Positions 31,650 through 40,731 of a stretch of DNA of 46,984 nt are shown here, one piece after another; positions within the stretch are counted from its first letter, which is position 1, and every line of letters starts with the position of its first letter. Made by a program: the position numbers and the translations under genes. This stretch comes from Vibrio sinus (GTDB lineage Bacteria > Pseudomonadota > Gammaproteobacteria > Enterobacterales > Vibrionaceae). Where the stretch lies: positions 1-46,984 of the forward strand of contig NZ_JAMKMR010000026.1 of the NCBI RefSeq assembly GCF_023634645.1, given 5' to 3'. Below the pieces are notes generated by a model. It ran no database searches. It was not told the DNA's origin and saw nothing but the letters and a program-made list of their open reading frames with translations.

Positions 31650-32192
31650 ATGAATCAATCAACTTCTCTTTATCTTAGTGCATTACGCGAAGTAAAATGG
31701 CAGTCTGTAGACAGTTTTCGCTTCCCAAACTCCTTAACTGAACGTTGGGTGTTAGAAAATGGCTCTATGTCACATCTGATAAAGAGTAATTGTCAAAATT
31801 TGACCGTGAAAGTGTTACATAACAAAGTGGTCAAGGCCGAACGGCTTAATCATCAAGAAATACAACTGCTAGATTATCAACAATGTTTGCTGCGCAAAGT
31901 AGCCCTGTGTGGAGATGACGTACCTTGGGTGCTAGGCAGGACGCTTATCCCAGAAAGTTCATTAGATCTAAAAGGCCATGACTTTAGCAAGCAAGGCGAT
32001 ACACCTTTAGGTGTGACTATTTTTGGCTCTGAAGATGTTCAGCGCGACTCGCTGCAAGTGGGCGTTGTCAGTACTGAAACTGGAGATGTTTTTGCAAGGC
32101 GCTCTCGACTTTGGGTTAACCAAAAACCTATGTTAGTCGCCGAGCTGTTTCTACCAGAGTGTCCTATGTATAGTGGGGAGACTGATAAATGA
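31650..32192 (+). CDS. ubiC: Chorismate--pyruvate lyase
   Basis: UbiC splits chorismate into 4-hydroxybenzoate and pyruvate, the first committed step of ubiquinone synthesis. It has 180 residues. The recognisable stretches are FRFPNSLTERWVLENGSMSHLIK, CGDDVPWVLGRTLIPESSL with the substrate-binding Arg, and ARRSRLW near the C-terminus. The stop codon overlaps ubiA by 4 bp. The pair passes 4-hydroxybenzoate straight from one enzyme to the next. Confidence 0.94.
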   Translation: MNQSTSLYLSALREVKWQSVDSFRFPNSLTERWVLENGSMSHLIKSNCQNLTVKVLHNKVVKAERLNHQEIQLLDYQQCLLRKVALCGDDVPWVLGRTLIPESSLDLKGHDFSKQGDTPLGVTIFGSEDVQRDSLQVGVVSTETGDVFARRSRLWVNQKPMLVAELFLPECPMYSGETDK

Positions 32193-33043
32193 CAGCGGCG
32201 AAAGTAAAAGCCTACTGGCAGCTGATGAGAATGGATAAGCCAATCGGTACTTTGCTGCTGCTTTGGCCCACTTTGTGGGCTTTGATTCTTTCAGCCAAAG
32301 GGTTGCCAAACCTTAACGTGCTGGTTGTGTTTGTTATTGGTGTGGTGTTAATGCGCTCAGCAGGGTGCGTGATTAATGATTTCGCCGATCGCCGAGTTGA
32401 TGGACACGTTGATAGAACCAAGGCAAGGCCAATGCCATCTGGAGCAGTGTCTAGCAAAGAGGCGATAAGCCTATTTATTGTGCTCGGGCTTATCTCTTTT
32501 GCCTTAGTGCTGACCATGAATGCCCTGACGATTAAGCTATCATTTGGTGCGCTTGTGTTAGCTTTTATCTATCCATTCATGAAACGCTTCACGAATTTGC
32601 CGCAACTGTTTTTAGGGCTGGCATTCAGTTGGTCCATCCCGATGGCTTGGGCTGCTCAAACCAACGAAGTGCCTTGGATGGCTTGGTATGTATTTTTGAT
32701 CAATGCGCTATGGACGATAGCTTATGATACTCAATATGCCATGGTCGATCGCGACGACGATGTGCGAATTGGCATCAAATCAACCGCGATTCTTTTTGGT
32801 CGCTTTGACAAATTGATTATCGGCCTATTGCAGCTGGTAACCATTGGCTTGCTTGTCTTGTTAGGCACATGGTACAGCTTAGGCGCTAGCTATTATTGGA
32901 GTTTGCTCGTAGCTGGTGCGTTGTTCGTTTTTCAGCAGCAATTGATTCGTCATCGCCAGCGCGATCTGTGTTTTCGTGCCTTTTTAAACAATAACTACGT
33001 GGGAATGTTTATTGCCCTAGGGTTGTTGGTCGCGTTTATATAA
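32189..33043 (+). CDS. ubiA: 4-hydroxybenzoate polyprenyltransferase
   Basis: UbiA attaches the polyprenyl tail to 4-hydroxybenzoate in the inner membrane. The 284-residue protein has about eight to nine membrane helices. The two Asp-rich motifs that bind Mg-diphosphate are present: NDFADRRVDGHVDRTKARP (about 63-81) and DTQYAMVDRDDDVRIG (about 180-195). It overlaps ubiC by ATGA and converges on plsB. Confidence 0.97.
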   Translation: MTAAKVKAYWQLMRMDKPIGTLLLLWPTLWALILSAKGLPNLNVLVVFVIGVVLMRSAGCVINDFADRRVDGHVDRTKARPMPSGAVSSKEAISLFIVLGLISFALVLTMNALTIKLSFGALVLAFIYPFMKRFTNLPQLFLGLAFSWSIPMAWAAQTNEVPWMAWYVFLINALWTIAYDTQYAMVDRDDDVRIGIKSTAILFGRFDKLIIGLLQLVTIGLLVLLGTWYSLGASYYWSLLVAGALFVFQQQLIRHRQRDLCFRAFLNNNYVGMFIALGLLVAFI

Positions 33044-33059
33044 TTCACTCCCCGTTCAA

Positions 33060-33088
33060 GGCGGCAGCGCAATACTTGCGCTGCTTTC
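33060..33088. terminator. Hairpin between convergent ubiA and plsB
   Basis: GCAGCGCAA at 33064-33072 pairs perfectly with TTGCGCTGC at 33076-33084, followed by TTT on the plus strand. The T tract is short, so termination may be weak. Confidence 0.55.
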
Positions 33089-33091
33089 CAT

Positions 33092-35524
33092 CTACTGATT
33101 TTGCGAGTACTGATAGATACTTTCTTGTATCGATAAGCGAACCTCTGAATTGAGTGCTAAGTAGAGTAATTCCGCTAATTCCTGGCTTTTTTCTTGTTCA
33201 CATTCTCCTTGGCTATCAATATATCCTTCTTGTTTTAGGGTGCTAAACAAGGTTGCAAAGACTTTCTTGTCAAAAAACTCGGGTGCATTGATACCATGCA
33301 GACGGCCCAGCCTTTGAGCGATTTCTTGGCTTTTACTTTCTAGTTCAGATTTACTGACCGTTGGGTTGGATATCAACAAATTCATTGCAATGGCGTAACG
33401 TTGCAGCGTTTCAGAGACAGTTCGACCCAATAGAGCAAGAGGTTGAGACTTGGCTTTATTGATAGAAATGGTTTCCAGTCTTTGGTTGACGAGATGTTGC
33501 TTTTTCAGCTCTGCAATGCAATCGACTAGCCAGCTATCAAGCTCTTGTTCCGAGATGCTGATAAAAAGCTCTTGTTGCAAAAATGGGTAGATGAGCCGAA
33601 TTTGCTTGAGTAGAGCAGGGATCGAAATCTTTTGATGTTGGACAACAAGCTGCGCGACCAGAGAAGGAAGGGCCAATAAATGAATGATGTTGTTTCTGTA
33701 GTAAGTCATCAATACAGATTGACGTCGATCCAGTGACACTATAGTGCCCAATGAGTCCTTTTCCACGACAAACTTATCCAAGGATTCAGCGTGTTTAAGT
33801 AACGTTTTTGCATCTTCACTTGGTAGGGTAAAGACGTCAGAATAAGGAACGTGACTTAATAGCGACAAGTAGCACTCTATCTGAGCAATCAAGGTCGTTC
33901 TTGATAAGGCTCTCTGACGAGAGGCCAATAATGCTGTCGCACACAGATTAAGGGCGTTAATGGCCGCGGCGTCATTAATACGTGTCATCATTTGCGACGC
34001 TAGCTGATTGACTGTGGGGTTGAGCCAGCTAGGCTTGTCCACTTGACTGGGGTTTATGTCTTTAACCCAATCTGGAATATGCTCGTTGAGATACGCATTT
34101 AATGCAATCGGCTCACCAAAATTCACATAACCTTGGCCAAAATTACGTAGTTTTTTGATGGTTTTCAGCACAAGACCCACATTCTCTTTTTCTTTGTTCT
34201 TTCCTCTTAGCTCTTTAGCATAGCTACTTACTTCCATAACGTGTTCATAGCCAATATAGACGGGAACTAAGGTAACCGGGCGTGGTAGTCCTCTCAGCAT
34301 GGCTTGAATGGTCATGGCTAGCATACCCGTTTTAGCTTCAAGTAGTCTGCCTGTGCGAGAGCGTCCACCTTCACTGAAAAACTCAACCGAATAGCCTTTC
34401 GAAAACAGCTCGGCTAAGTATTCTCTAAAAATGGTTGAATACAGCTTGTTGCCTTTAAATGAGCGACGTAAGAAAAATGCCCCTCCTTTGCGAAAAATTG
34501 GGCCAGCGGGAAAGAAATTGAGATTGATGCCTGCTGCGATGTGCGGCGGTACCATGCCTTCCTTATATAAAACATAGGACAGCAGGAGATAGTCCATATG
34601 GCTACGATGACAGGGGACATATACGATTTCATGTCCTTCTTGAGCAAGGCGACGCACGGTAGAGGCATTATTAACTTGAATGCCTTGATAGATTCGATTC
34701 CACAACCAGCGCAGCAGTCGTTCTCCTTTCTTGACTAACGAATAGGAAAAGTCGGCGGCGATTTCATCGAGGATCTTACGCGCCTCTTTTTCTGATTTTT
34801 GAATAGAAAGGTTTTTAGTTTTAGCTTCGTCTTCAATTGCACTGCTAATCGGCTGAGAGCGAATCAGTCGTTCAACGAGCTCTTCTCGATTCGGTAGGCT
34901 TGGGCCTGAGGCGGCTAGCTTTTGGCGGGAAAAATGTATACGTGCCACTCTTGCTAATTTTTGTGCAATTTTTTGGTCCGTACCGTGGCTATCTGCCATA
35001 TATCTCAGCGACACTGGAGAGCTGATCTTTACCAAGCAGTCGCGACCTGCAAAGAATACCGCTTTGGCTTTTTTCGCCGGACTTAGTACTTCTAAATAGG
35101 GCTTTGGCCGATGCTCCTTGTCGGGTTTTCGTCCCCACAGTACGGTGATTGGCACCACTTGTACGTCTAGTTCTGGGTCTTGCTTGTGCAATTCAAGTAA
35201 TTGAGAAAATAGCGATACAGACTCTAATGACAGGTACGGGTTGTCATGATGGCGAAAAGAGGCTGAATCAATCACGCCATAGCGCTGAAACGGTTTACCA
35301 AGGATATCTAACGACTCAAATGGACTTGGTAGTCCGATTGAGTGTGATTTTTTGCCGAACGTGAGCACGTCGACATCCGAGTGAAATGGAAAAACGTAAA
35401 TAATAGGTTTACTGATATCGATGCCTGCATCCTTGATAGGATTGGCTGGCACAACGCTCCCTTTAACCAAAATGGAAAGCGGTAATTTGAGTAACGTTTG
35501 AACAAATGTTTGTTTTGAAGCCAT
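33092..35524 (-). CDS. plsB: Glycerol-3-phosphate acyltransferase PlsB
   Basis: PlsB acylates sn-glycerol-3-phosphate at position 1, the first step of phospholipid synthesis, at the inner membrane. It has about 810 residues. The N-terminus MASKQTFVQTLLKLPLSILV matches the family. The acyltransferase blocks are CHRSHMD (HX4D), FFLRRSFKGNKLY, EGGRSRTGRL and PVTLVPVYIGYEHV-type. ATG 35524 is preferred to an upstream TTG at 35539, as the family begins near MAS. It is divergent from dgkA, as in E. coli. Confidence 0.97.
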   Translation of the reverse strand: MASKQTFVQTLLKLPLSILVKGSVVPANPIKDAGIDISKPIIYVFPFHSDVDVLTFGKKSHSIGLPSPFESLDILGKPFQRYGVIDSASFRHHDNPYLSLESVSLFSQLLELHKQDPELDVQVVPITVLWGRKPDKEHRPKPYLEVLSPAKKAKAVFFAGRDCLVKISSPVSLRYMADSHGTDQKIAQKLARVARIHFSRQKLAASGPSLPNREELVERLIRSQPISSAIEDEAKTKNLSIQKSEKEARKILDEIAADFSYSLVKKGERLLRWLWNRIYQGIQVNNASTVRRLAQEGHEIVYVPCHRSHMDYLLLSYVLYKEGMVPPHIAAGINLNFFPAGPIFRKGGAFFLRRSFKGNKLYSTIFREYLAELFSKGYSVEFFSEGGRSRTGRLLEAKTGMLAMTIQAMLRGLPRPVTLVPVYIGYEHVMEVSSYAKELRGKNKEKENVGLVLKTIKKLRNFGQGYVNFGEPIALNAYLNEHIPDWVKDINPSQVDKPSWLNPTVNQLASQMMTRINDAAAINALNLCATALLASRQRALSRTTLIAQIECYLSLLSHVPYSDVFTLPSEDAKTLLKHAESLDKFVVEKDSLGTIVSLDRRQSVLMTYYRNNIIHLLALPSLVAQLVVQHQKISIPALLKQIRLIYPFLQQELFISISEQELDSWLVDCIAELKKQHLVNQRLETISINKAKSQPLALLGRTVSETLQRYAIAMNLLISNPTVSKSELESKSQEIAQRLGRLHGINAPEFFDKKVFATLFSTLKQEGYIDSQGECEQEKSQELAELLYLALNSEVRLSIQESIYQYSQNQ

Positions 35525-35661
35525 AAAAGATGAATCCAAATTGTGTCGTCATCGGTGAATCTGCATATTTACTCCTAATTTGCCTAGTTTGGTCAATTGA
35601 TCGTTTGATAGGATATTAGAAGTCGGTCAAATAAATTGTATATAAGTTTGAGGAAATGTTC

Positions 35662-36024
35662 GTGTCAAAAACAGGAGCTACAGGTTTTAAACGCATCAGT
35701 AACGCGTTTATCTATTCTTGCCAAGGGCTAAAATCTGCGTTCAAAAACGAGGCGGCTTTTCGTCAAGAGCTGGCGTTAATGGTGATATTGGTCCCCATCG
35801 CGTTTATGGTGAATGTGACTCTTGTGGAGCGGCTATTATTGATTTCTTCGGCAGCCTTAGTCATGGTCGTTGAATTACTAAATAGTGCGATTGAAGCGGT
35901 AGTGGACAGAATCGGTCATGAGCATCACGAGCTGGCGGGGCGCGCTAAAGATATGGGCTCGGCTGCGGTACTGGTCATGATGCTGATTACAGGGTTTGTT
36001 TGGATAGCCATACTGTTCTTCTAA
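35662..36024 (+). CDS. dgkA: Diacylglycerol kinase
   Basis: DgkA phosphorylates diacylglycerol, recycling it into phosphatidate. It is a small trimeric enzyme with three membrane helices and about 120 residues. ALKSAFKNEAAFRQELAL-type N-terminal helix and the catalytic motif ELLNSAIEAVVDRIG with Glu and Asn are present, then AKDMGSAAV. GTG 35662 is preferred because AGGA is seven bases upstream; the ATG at 35656 is too close to that site. It lies between plsB and lexA, the standard order. Confidence 0.92.
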   Translation: MSKTGATGFKRISNAFIYSCQGLKSAFKNEAAFRQELALMVILVPIAFMVNVTLVERLLLISSAALVMVVELLNSAIEAVVDRIGHEHHELAGRAKDMGSAAVLVMMLITGFVWIAILFF

Positions 36025-36077
36025 CAACCGATTAATTGGCGAAAAAACAGCTAATTGGCTTTCATTTTATCATTCCA

Positions 36078-36113
36078 CTGTATATACTCACAGTTGACTG
36101 TATAAAAAAACAG
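36078..36113 (+). promoter_or_regulatory. Two tandem LexA (SOS) boxes
   Basis: Two 16-bp boxes fit CTGT-N8-ACAG exactly: 36078-36093 (centre ATATACTC) and 36098-36113 (centre ATAAAAAA). They start 20 bp apart and lie just before lexA, as in the autoregulated E. coli lexA promoter. Confidence 0.95.
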
Positions 36114-36120
36114 GTGACCT

Positions 36121-36735
36121 ATGAAGCCCTTAACGCCCCGCCAGCAACAAGTATTCGATCTGATAAAAAACAAAATAGATGAAACCGGTATGCCACCCAC
36201 TCGCGCTGAAATTGCACGAGAGCTAGGTTTTCGCTCTGCCAATGCGGCTGAAGAGCATTTAAAAGCGCTCGCAAAAAAACAGGCTATTGAGATCATTCCT
36301 GGCGCATCGCGAGGGATTCGACTTCTATTAGGTCAGTCTGAAGAGGAAGGCCTGCCTCTAATAGGCCAAGTGGCAGCGGGTGAGCCGATTTTAGCGCAGC
36401 AACATGTAGAAACGCATTACCAAGTCGATGCCAGCATGTTTAAGCCTCAGGCGGATTTCTTATTGCGCGTCCATGGTGATAGTATGAAAGACATCGGGAT
36501 CATGGATGGTGATTTGCTTGCTGTGCATAAAACTCAAGATGTACGCGACGGGCAGGTAGTGGTGGCTCGCTTAGAAGATGATGTCACGGTTAAGCGCTTA
36601 GAAAGAAAAGGCTCAACGGTACTGCTGCATGCTGAAAACGAATCCTATTCTCCGATTCAAGTGGATCTCACTTCACAATACATGGAGATTGAGGGACTAG
36701 CGGTTGGAATTATTCGCAGTTCTGATTGGATGTAG
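36121..36735 (+). CDS. lexA: SOS repressor LexA
   Basis: LexA represses the DNA damage response and cleaves itself when stimulated by RecA filaments. The 204-residue protein has the N-terminal winged HTH (MKPLTPRQQQVFDLIKNK; PPTRAEIARELGFRSANAAEEHL, shown as motif regions), the cleavage site Ala86-Gly87 in QVAAGEP, catalytic Ser121 (HGDSMKD) and Lys158 (VTVKRL). It follows two SOS boxes. The downstream dinF, normally adjacent, is separated by a methyltransferase gene. Confidence 0.98.
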   Translation: MKPLTPRQQQVFDLIKNKIDETGMPPTRAEIARELGFRSANAAEEHLKALAKKQAIEIIPGASRGIRLLLGQSEEEGLPLIGQVAAGEPILAQQHVETHYQVDASMFKPQADFLLRVHGDSMKDIGIMDGDLLAVHKTQDVRDGQVVVARLEDDVTVKRLERKGSTVLLHAENESYSPIQVDLTSQYMEIEGLAVGIIRSSDWM

Positions 36736-36745
36736 CACAAGTTAT

Positions 36746-36793
36746 TAAGAATTATTCTCATTAACTTGATATTGTAAATACTATTCATTATCA
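36746..36793 (+). promoter_or_regulatory. Two Fur-box-like motifs
   Basis: TAAGAAT-T-ATTCTCA (36746-36760) and TACTATT-C-ATTATCA (36779-36793) resemble the 7-1-7 Fur motif TGATAAT-N-ATTATCA. The second has a perfect right half. They lie between lexA and the methyltransferase gene, suggesting iron control of the latter. Confidence 0.5.
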
Positions 36794-36823
36794 TTTGGGT
36801 GTGGTTATCAAGGGATCATGATC

Positions 36824-37636
36824 ATGTCCAAATTTCACAACAGTCACACCGATAAACTGAATGTCCCCTCGCGGTTGCTGAAGCCATTGCTGTTTCGCGG
36901 TCGCGAAAGCCTAGAAAAGAATGGCATCGTCTATGATCCGATCGCTGCGATAGCCTGTCAGCGTTGTTCACTGGCCAAAGATTGTCTTTCTGGCAACGTT
37001 TCTCAAAAACAGCTCCTTCATTCCACTCTAACTTTCTCTATCGATCAGCAAATTTGCCGATTCCTTTCCCATCACCCCACTGCTTGGATCATTAACGTTG
37101 GAGCAGGCCTAGATACTCGCTTTTTCCGCGTAGATAACGGTCGCTGCCATTGGGTGGAGCTGGATGCGAATGAAAATCTTATTTGGCGTAAAAAGTTATT
37201 CCATTCGAGTGAGCGTTATTTTTATCGTAAAGGTGGATTGAAAAATCTCGATTGGCTAGATGATCTCAGTATTCCTGATCAGTCACCTGTCATGTTTATC
37301 TGCGAGAATGCGCTGTTGGAGTGTGATAGGGCTGAAGTCGCTAGGTTTGTGCAAGGTATGGCGCGCCGATTTGAGCAAGCCTATGCTTGCCTCGTGATGG
37401 CGGGAGATTTGACCCAAAGTAAGGTCGGTAAAGCGATGGGCTCGGAGTATTACGTTCATGGATATAGTGATATCAGCAAAGAAATGTTGCGGGTACTCCC
37501 TTGGGCCAAGAAAGTCAGTGTGATTTCTCCGTTTGATCAACATTGTCACCGCTGGGCGGTATGGCAGCGTATGATTCGATTATTTTCTTCACTCAAGTAT
37601 CGGTTGACACCAATAATCGTTCAGCTTCGTTGGTAA
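36824..37636 (+). CDS. LCMT-like SAM-dependent methyltransferase
   Basis: This 270-residue protein is of the leucine carboxyl methyltransferase/TcmP family. It has IINVGAGLDTRFFRVDN, the family's SAM loop (usually LGAGLDTR), WVELDANENLIWRK (SAM acid), and MFICENALLE near 160. An N-terminal cluster IACQRCSLAKDCLSG holds three cysteines. Substrate is unknown; small acids or secondary metabolites are usual. ATG 36824 is chosen for spacing from AAGGGA. Its stop overlaps an ATG of the dinF frame. Fur-like sites upstream hint at iron control, possibly a siderophore-related role, which is only an inference. Confidence 0.75.
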   Translation: MSKFHNSHTDKLNVPSRLLKPLLFRGRESLEKNGIVYDPIAAIACQRCSLAKDCLSGNVSQKQLLHSTLTFSIDQQICRFLSHHPTAWIINVGAGLDTRFFRVDNGRCHWVELDANENLIWRKKLFHSSERYFYRKGGLKNLDWLDDLSIPDQSPVMFICENALLECDRAEVARFVQGMARRFEQAYACLVMAGDLTQSKVGKAMGSEYYVHGYSDISKEMLRVLPWAKKVSVISPFDQHCHRWAVWQRMIRLFSSLKYRLTPIIVQLRW

Positions 37637-37671
37637 TGCAGTTACACTCTTCTAGCGAAAGAGGGGTGACT

Positions 37672-39021
37672 GTGATATCAAATATTTTTACAACGCTATC
37701 AAATAAACAAATCCACAAACAAGTCTTGCTGCTAGCCATACCTATGGTGTTATCAAACATCACGGTACCTTTGTTGGGGCTGGTCGACTCTGCCGTGATT
37801 GGACACTTAAAACACGCTTGGTATTTGGGAGGCGTCTCCTTAGGCAGCACCATGATAAGTGTCACCTTTTGGCTGCTTGGCTTTTTGAGAATGTCGACCA
37901 CAGGCCTCACGGCTCAGTCATGGGGAGCTCAAGACAAGCACCAGTTAGCACTTACTCTGCTCCAAGGCCTATTGATGGCCGTCGGGTTAGCCGTGGTATT
38001 TCTCATATTACATGCTTGGATATCAGAGCTGATTTTTTCTTTTAGTAGCGCGAGTGCTCAAGTTAAGCAATATGGAGCTCAATATTTTTCAATACGCGCT
38101 TGGGGTGCCCCGGCAGCGCTAGCCAATTTTGTGCTTTTAGGTTGGTTGTTAGGTACCCAAGATTCCAAATCACCAATGTGGATGGTAATTATTGCTAACG
38201 TGACTAACATCTTATTGGATTTTCTGTTTGTTGTTGGGTTCGAGTGGAAAGTTCAAGGTGTTGCGATTGCGTCTGTAATAGCAGAATACGTCAGCTTCTC
38301 TTTTGGTTTGCTGTGTGTGACGAACACTTGGCGCAGGCAGCTAATGCCTTCACCACGTTTATTAATATCAAATGCCATGACTGGCATCTCGCGTTTCGTC
38401 AAATTGAATCGAGATATTTTCCTGCGCTCATTATTCTTGCAAGCCGCTTTAAGCTTTATGGTGTTTAAAGGCGCGAGCTATGGTGATGATATTGTTGCGG
38501 CCAATGCCGTACTGATGAGCTTTGTGATGATCATTTCCTATGGCATGGATGGCTTTGCGTATGCCATGGAAGCGATGGTTGGTAAAGCGATAGGAGGAAA
38601 AAATAAAGACCAGTTGGCCGATTCCATGATTGGGATTACCTTTTGGAGCTTGTTAATCTGTCTTGCACTCACGTTGGTTTTCGTCTTTTTTGGTAGTGAG
38701 CTGATCAGCCTAATCACTAGTATTGTTAGAGTGCAGCAGGTTGCCGCGGTGTATTTGCCATGGCTGATGGCAATGCCTTTAGTCTCGATGTGGTGTTTTT
38801 TGCTAGATGGGATCTTTATTGGTGCAACCAAGGGCAAGCAAATGCGCAATAGCATGTTCTTGGCCATGTGTGGATACTTTATTGTGTATTGGCTTGCAGC
38901 TCCTTTACAGAATCATGCTTTGTGGTTGGCACTGTTGTCATTTATGGCATTGCGAGGGTTAACGTTGGCGAAAATATTGTTTACTCAATGGCGGGCCAAC
39001 ACCTTCTTGGCCCACGCTTGA
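37672..39021 (+). CDS. dinF: MATE-family efflux transporter DinF
   Basis: This is a multidrug/toxin efflux protein with 12 predicted membrane helices. It has AIPMVLSNITVPLLGLVDSA, the MATE signature of the DinF branch, and GTQDSKSPMWMVIIANVTNI near 160-180. GTG 37672 was chosen as GAGGGG lies six bases upstream, giving 449 residues against about 459 in E. coli. An ATG at 37636 overlapping the methyltransferase stop would add 12 residues. In E. coli it is in the SOS-controlled lexA operon. Here an intervening gene with its own promoter-like region may change that. It converges on sthA, 8 bp away. Confidence 0.9.
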   Translation: MISNIFTTLSNKQIHKQVLLLAIPMVLSNITVPLLGLVDSAVIGHLKHAWYLGGVSLGSTMISVTFWLLGFLRMSTTGLTAQSWGAQDKHQLALTLLQGLLMAVGLAVVFLILHAWISELIFSFSSASAQVKQYGAQYFSIRAWGAPAALANFVLLGWLLGTQDSKSPMWMVIIANVTNILLDFLFVVGFEWKVQGVAIASVIAEYVSFSFGLLCVTNTWRRQLMPSPRLLISNAMTGISRFVKLNRDIFLRSLFLQAALSFMVFKGASYGDDIVAANAVLMSFVMIISYGMDGFAYAMEAMVGKAIGGKNKDQLADSMIGITFWSLLICLALTLVFVFFGSELISLITSIVRVQQVAAVYLPWLMAMPLVSMWCFLLDGIFIGATKGKQMRNSMFLAMCGYFIVYWLAAPLQNHALWLALLSFMALRGLTLAKILFTQWRANTFLAHA

Positions 39022-39029
39022 TGAATGAA

Positions 39030-40430
39030 TTAGAACAACCGGTTTAGCCCGTTTAGCGCGGCAACGCGATAAGCCTCTGCCATGGTCGGATAGTTAAACG
39101 TCGTATTGACAAAGTATTCAATGGTATTGGCTTCGCCTTTTTGCTCCATAATGGCCTGACCGATATGAATAATTTCTGCCGCTCGCTGGCCAAAGCAGTG
39201 AATGCCAAGAATTTCTTTGCTATCTCTATGAAAAAGAATTTTCAAGCTGCCGATATCTTTGCCAGCAATTTGTGCTCGTGCTAAGTGTTTAAAAGAGGCG
39301 CGCCCCACTTCGTAGGGTATCTTAGCCGCAGTGAGCTCTTGTTCGGTCTTACCTACCGAACTGATTTCTGGAATGGTGTAGATACCGGTAGGTATATCTT
39401 CAATTAGGTGCCCTTGAGCTTCACCTTGAGTGATGGCTTGAGCGACAAAACGCCCTTGATCGTATGCAGCACTGGCTAAACTTGGATAACCGATGACATC
39501 GCCAACCGCGTATATGTGCTCGACGCTGGTTTGATAATTGCTGTTAACCGCAAGTTGACCACGTGAATCTGGCTCTAGGCCAACGAGGTCGAGACATAGC
39601 TTATCGGTATTACCTGTTCTGCCATTGGCATAAAGCAAACAATCCGCACGCATTTTTTTCCCTGATTCCAAATGAACCACGACGCCTTGCTCGGTTCCTT
39701 CGATTTTTTCAAAAGTCTCATCATTACGGATAACCACACCGCTGTTCCAAAAGTGATATGAAAGCGCGTCAGAAGTTTCGTTGTCTAAGAAAGACAGCAA
39801 TCTATCTCGAGTATTGATGAGGTCGGTTTTTACACCAAGGCCACGAAATATAGATGCGTATTCACAGCCAATCACGCCAGCACCATAAATGATGATATGC
39901 CGAGGATCGTGCTCAAGGCTCAAAATAGAGTCACTGTCGTAGATACGTTCGTGACTAAAATCGACATTACTGGGTTGATAGGGCCTAGAGCCTGTGGCAA
40001 TGACAAATTTATCCGCGCTGTATAGCTCGCAGTTGGCATCGTTTTGCGTGACCGATACGGTGTGGCTGTCGACAAATGTTGCTGTGCCAAAGATAAGTGA
40101 GCATTGATTCCTATCGTAAAAGCCTTGGCGTAAACGGGTTTGTTTGTCGATGACCGTTTTGGCATGGCTTAAAATATTGGAAAACGTCGAATGAAGTGAG
40201 GCACTATTTTGGCGAAATAGTGGGTTGTTATTGAATTCTATAATTCGGCTTACCGCGTGACGCAGTGCTTTAGACGGTATGGTTCCCCAGTGTGTACAAC
40301 CACCACCGACACTGCTTTCTTTTTCTATAATGGCAACATTGAGACCGGCTTTCGTAAGCCCCATAGCTGCACCTTCACCGCCAGGACCACTCCCGATAAC
40401 AATGACGTCATAGTGAGTCGTTTGGGCCAT
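39030..40430 (-). CDS. sthA: Soluble pyridine nucleotide transhydrogenase
   Basis: SthA (UdhA) is a soluble flavoprotein that moves hydride between NADPH and NAD+. ATG 40430, six bases after AGGA, gives 466 residues, the E. coli length. It has the FAD motif IGSGPGGEGAAMGL, GGGCTHWGTIPSKAL, in which only one of the two cysteines of related disulphide reductases is kept (normal for SthA), the NAD motif IYGAGVIGCEYASI, YAVGDVIGYPSLASAA, and a C-terminal dimer domain. It is divergent from fabR. Confidence 0.96.
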   Translation of the reverse strand: MAQTTHYDVIVIGSGPGGEGAAMGLTKAGLNVAIIEKESSVGGGCTHWGTIPSKALRHAVSRIIEFNNNPLFRQNSASLHSTFSNILSHAKTVIDKQTRLRQGFYDRNQCSLIFGTATFVDSHTVSVTQNDANCELYSADKFVIATGSRPYQPSNVDFSHERIYDSDSILSLEHDPRHIIIYGAGVIGCEYASIFRGLGVKTDLINTRDRLLSFLDNETSDALSYHFWNSGVVIRNDETFEKIEGTEQGVVVHLESGKKMRADCLLYANGRTGNTDKLCLDLVGLEPDSRGQLAVNSNYQTSVEHIYAVGDVIGYPSLASAAYDQGRFVAQAITQGEAQGHLIEDIPTGIYTIPEISSVGKTEQELTAAKIPYEVGRASFKHLARAQIAGKDIGSLKILFHRDSKEILGIHCFGQRAAEIIHIGQAIMEQKGEANTIEYFVNTTFNYPTMAEAYRVAALNGLNRLF

Positions 40431-40731
40431 ATTCATTCCTTATTATTTCTGCTTATCAAGAGGGGAGACTGTAGCGAAATTTTAGCTGATGAGTGCCAGG
40501 TGGTAAAAGTCCTACCGCTTATAGCATCGGTGGGATCACGCATACTGGTTGAGAGATAAGCAAACGAGTTGTCAGACCTCTCCAAAGCAAGGTGAAATCA
40601 TTGCAAAAAATAATTTCCAAGGTTTAATTTGTGTTGCTGCTGAGTCAGTATAAGGTTTGTTGACTAGGATAAGTATGTAGGTCCTAACATTTGCCATTTC
40701 AGTTCAAAACATCTTATTAAAAATACTAATT
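40431..40731. promoter_or_regulatory. sthA/fabR divergent region
   Basis: This 301-bp region has no gene. TTGACT at 40660-40665 and TAACAT at 40685-40690 are possible fabR promoter elements, but the 19-bp spacing is long. I found no convincing FabR or OxyR operator by eye. Confidence 0.3.

Noticed and set aside
39030..40430. Loss of one redox cysteine in SthA as a damaged active site
   Set aside because: SthA enzymes normally lack the second cysteine of the disulphide reductase motif, so this is expected.
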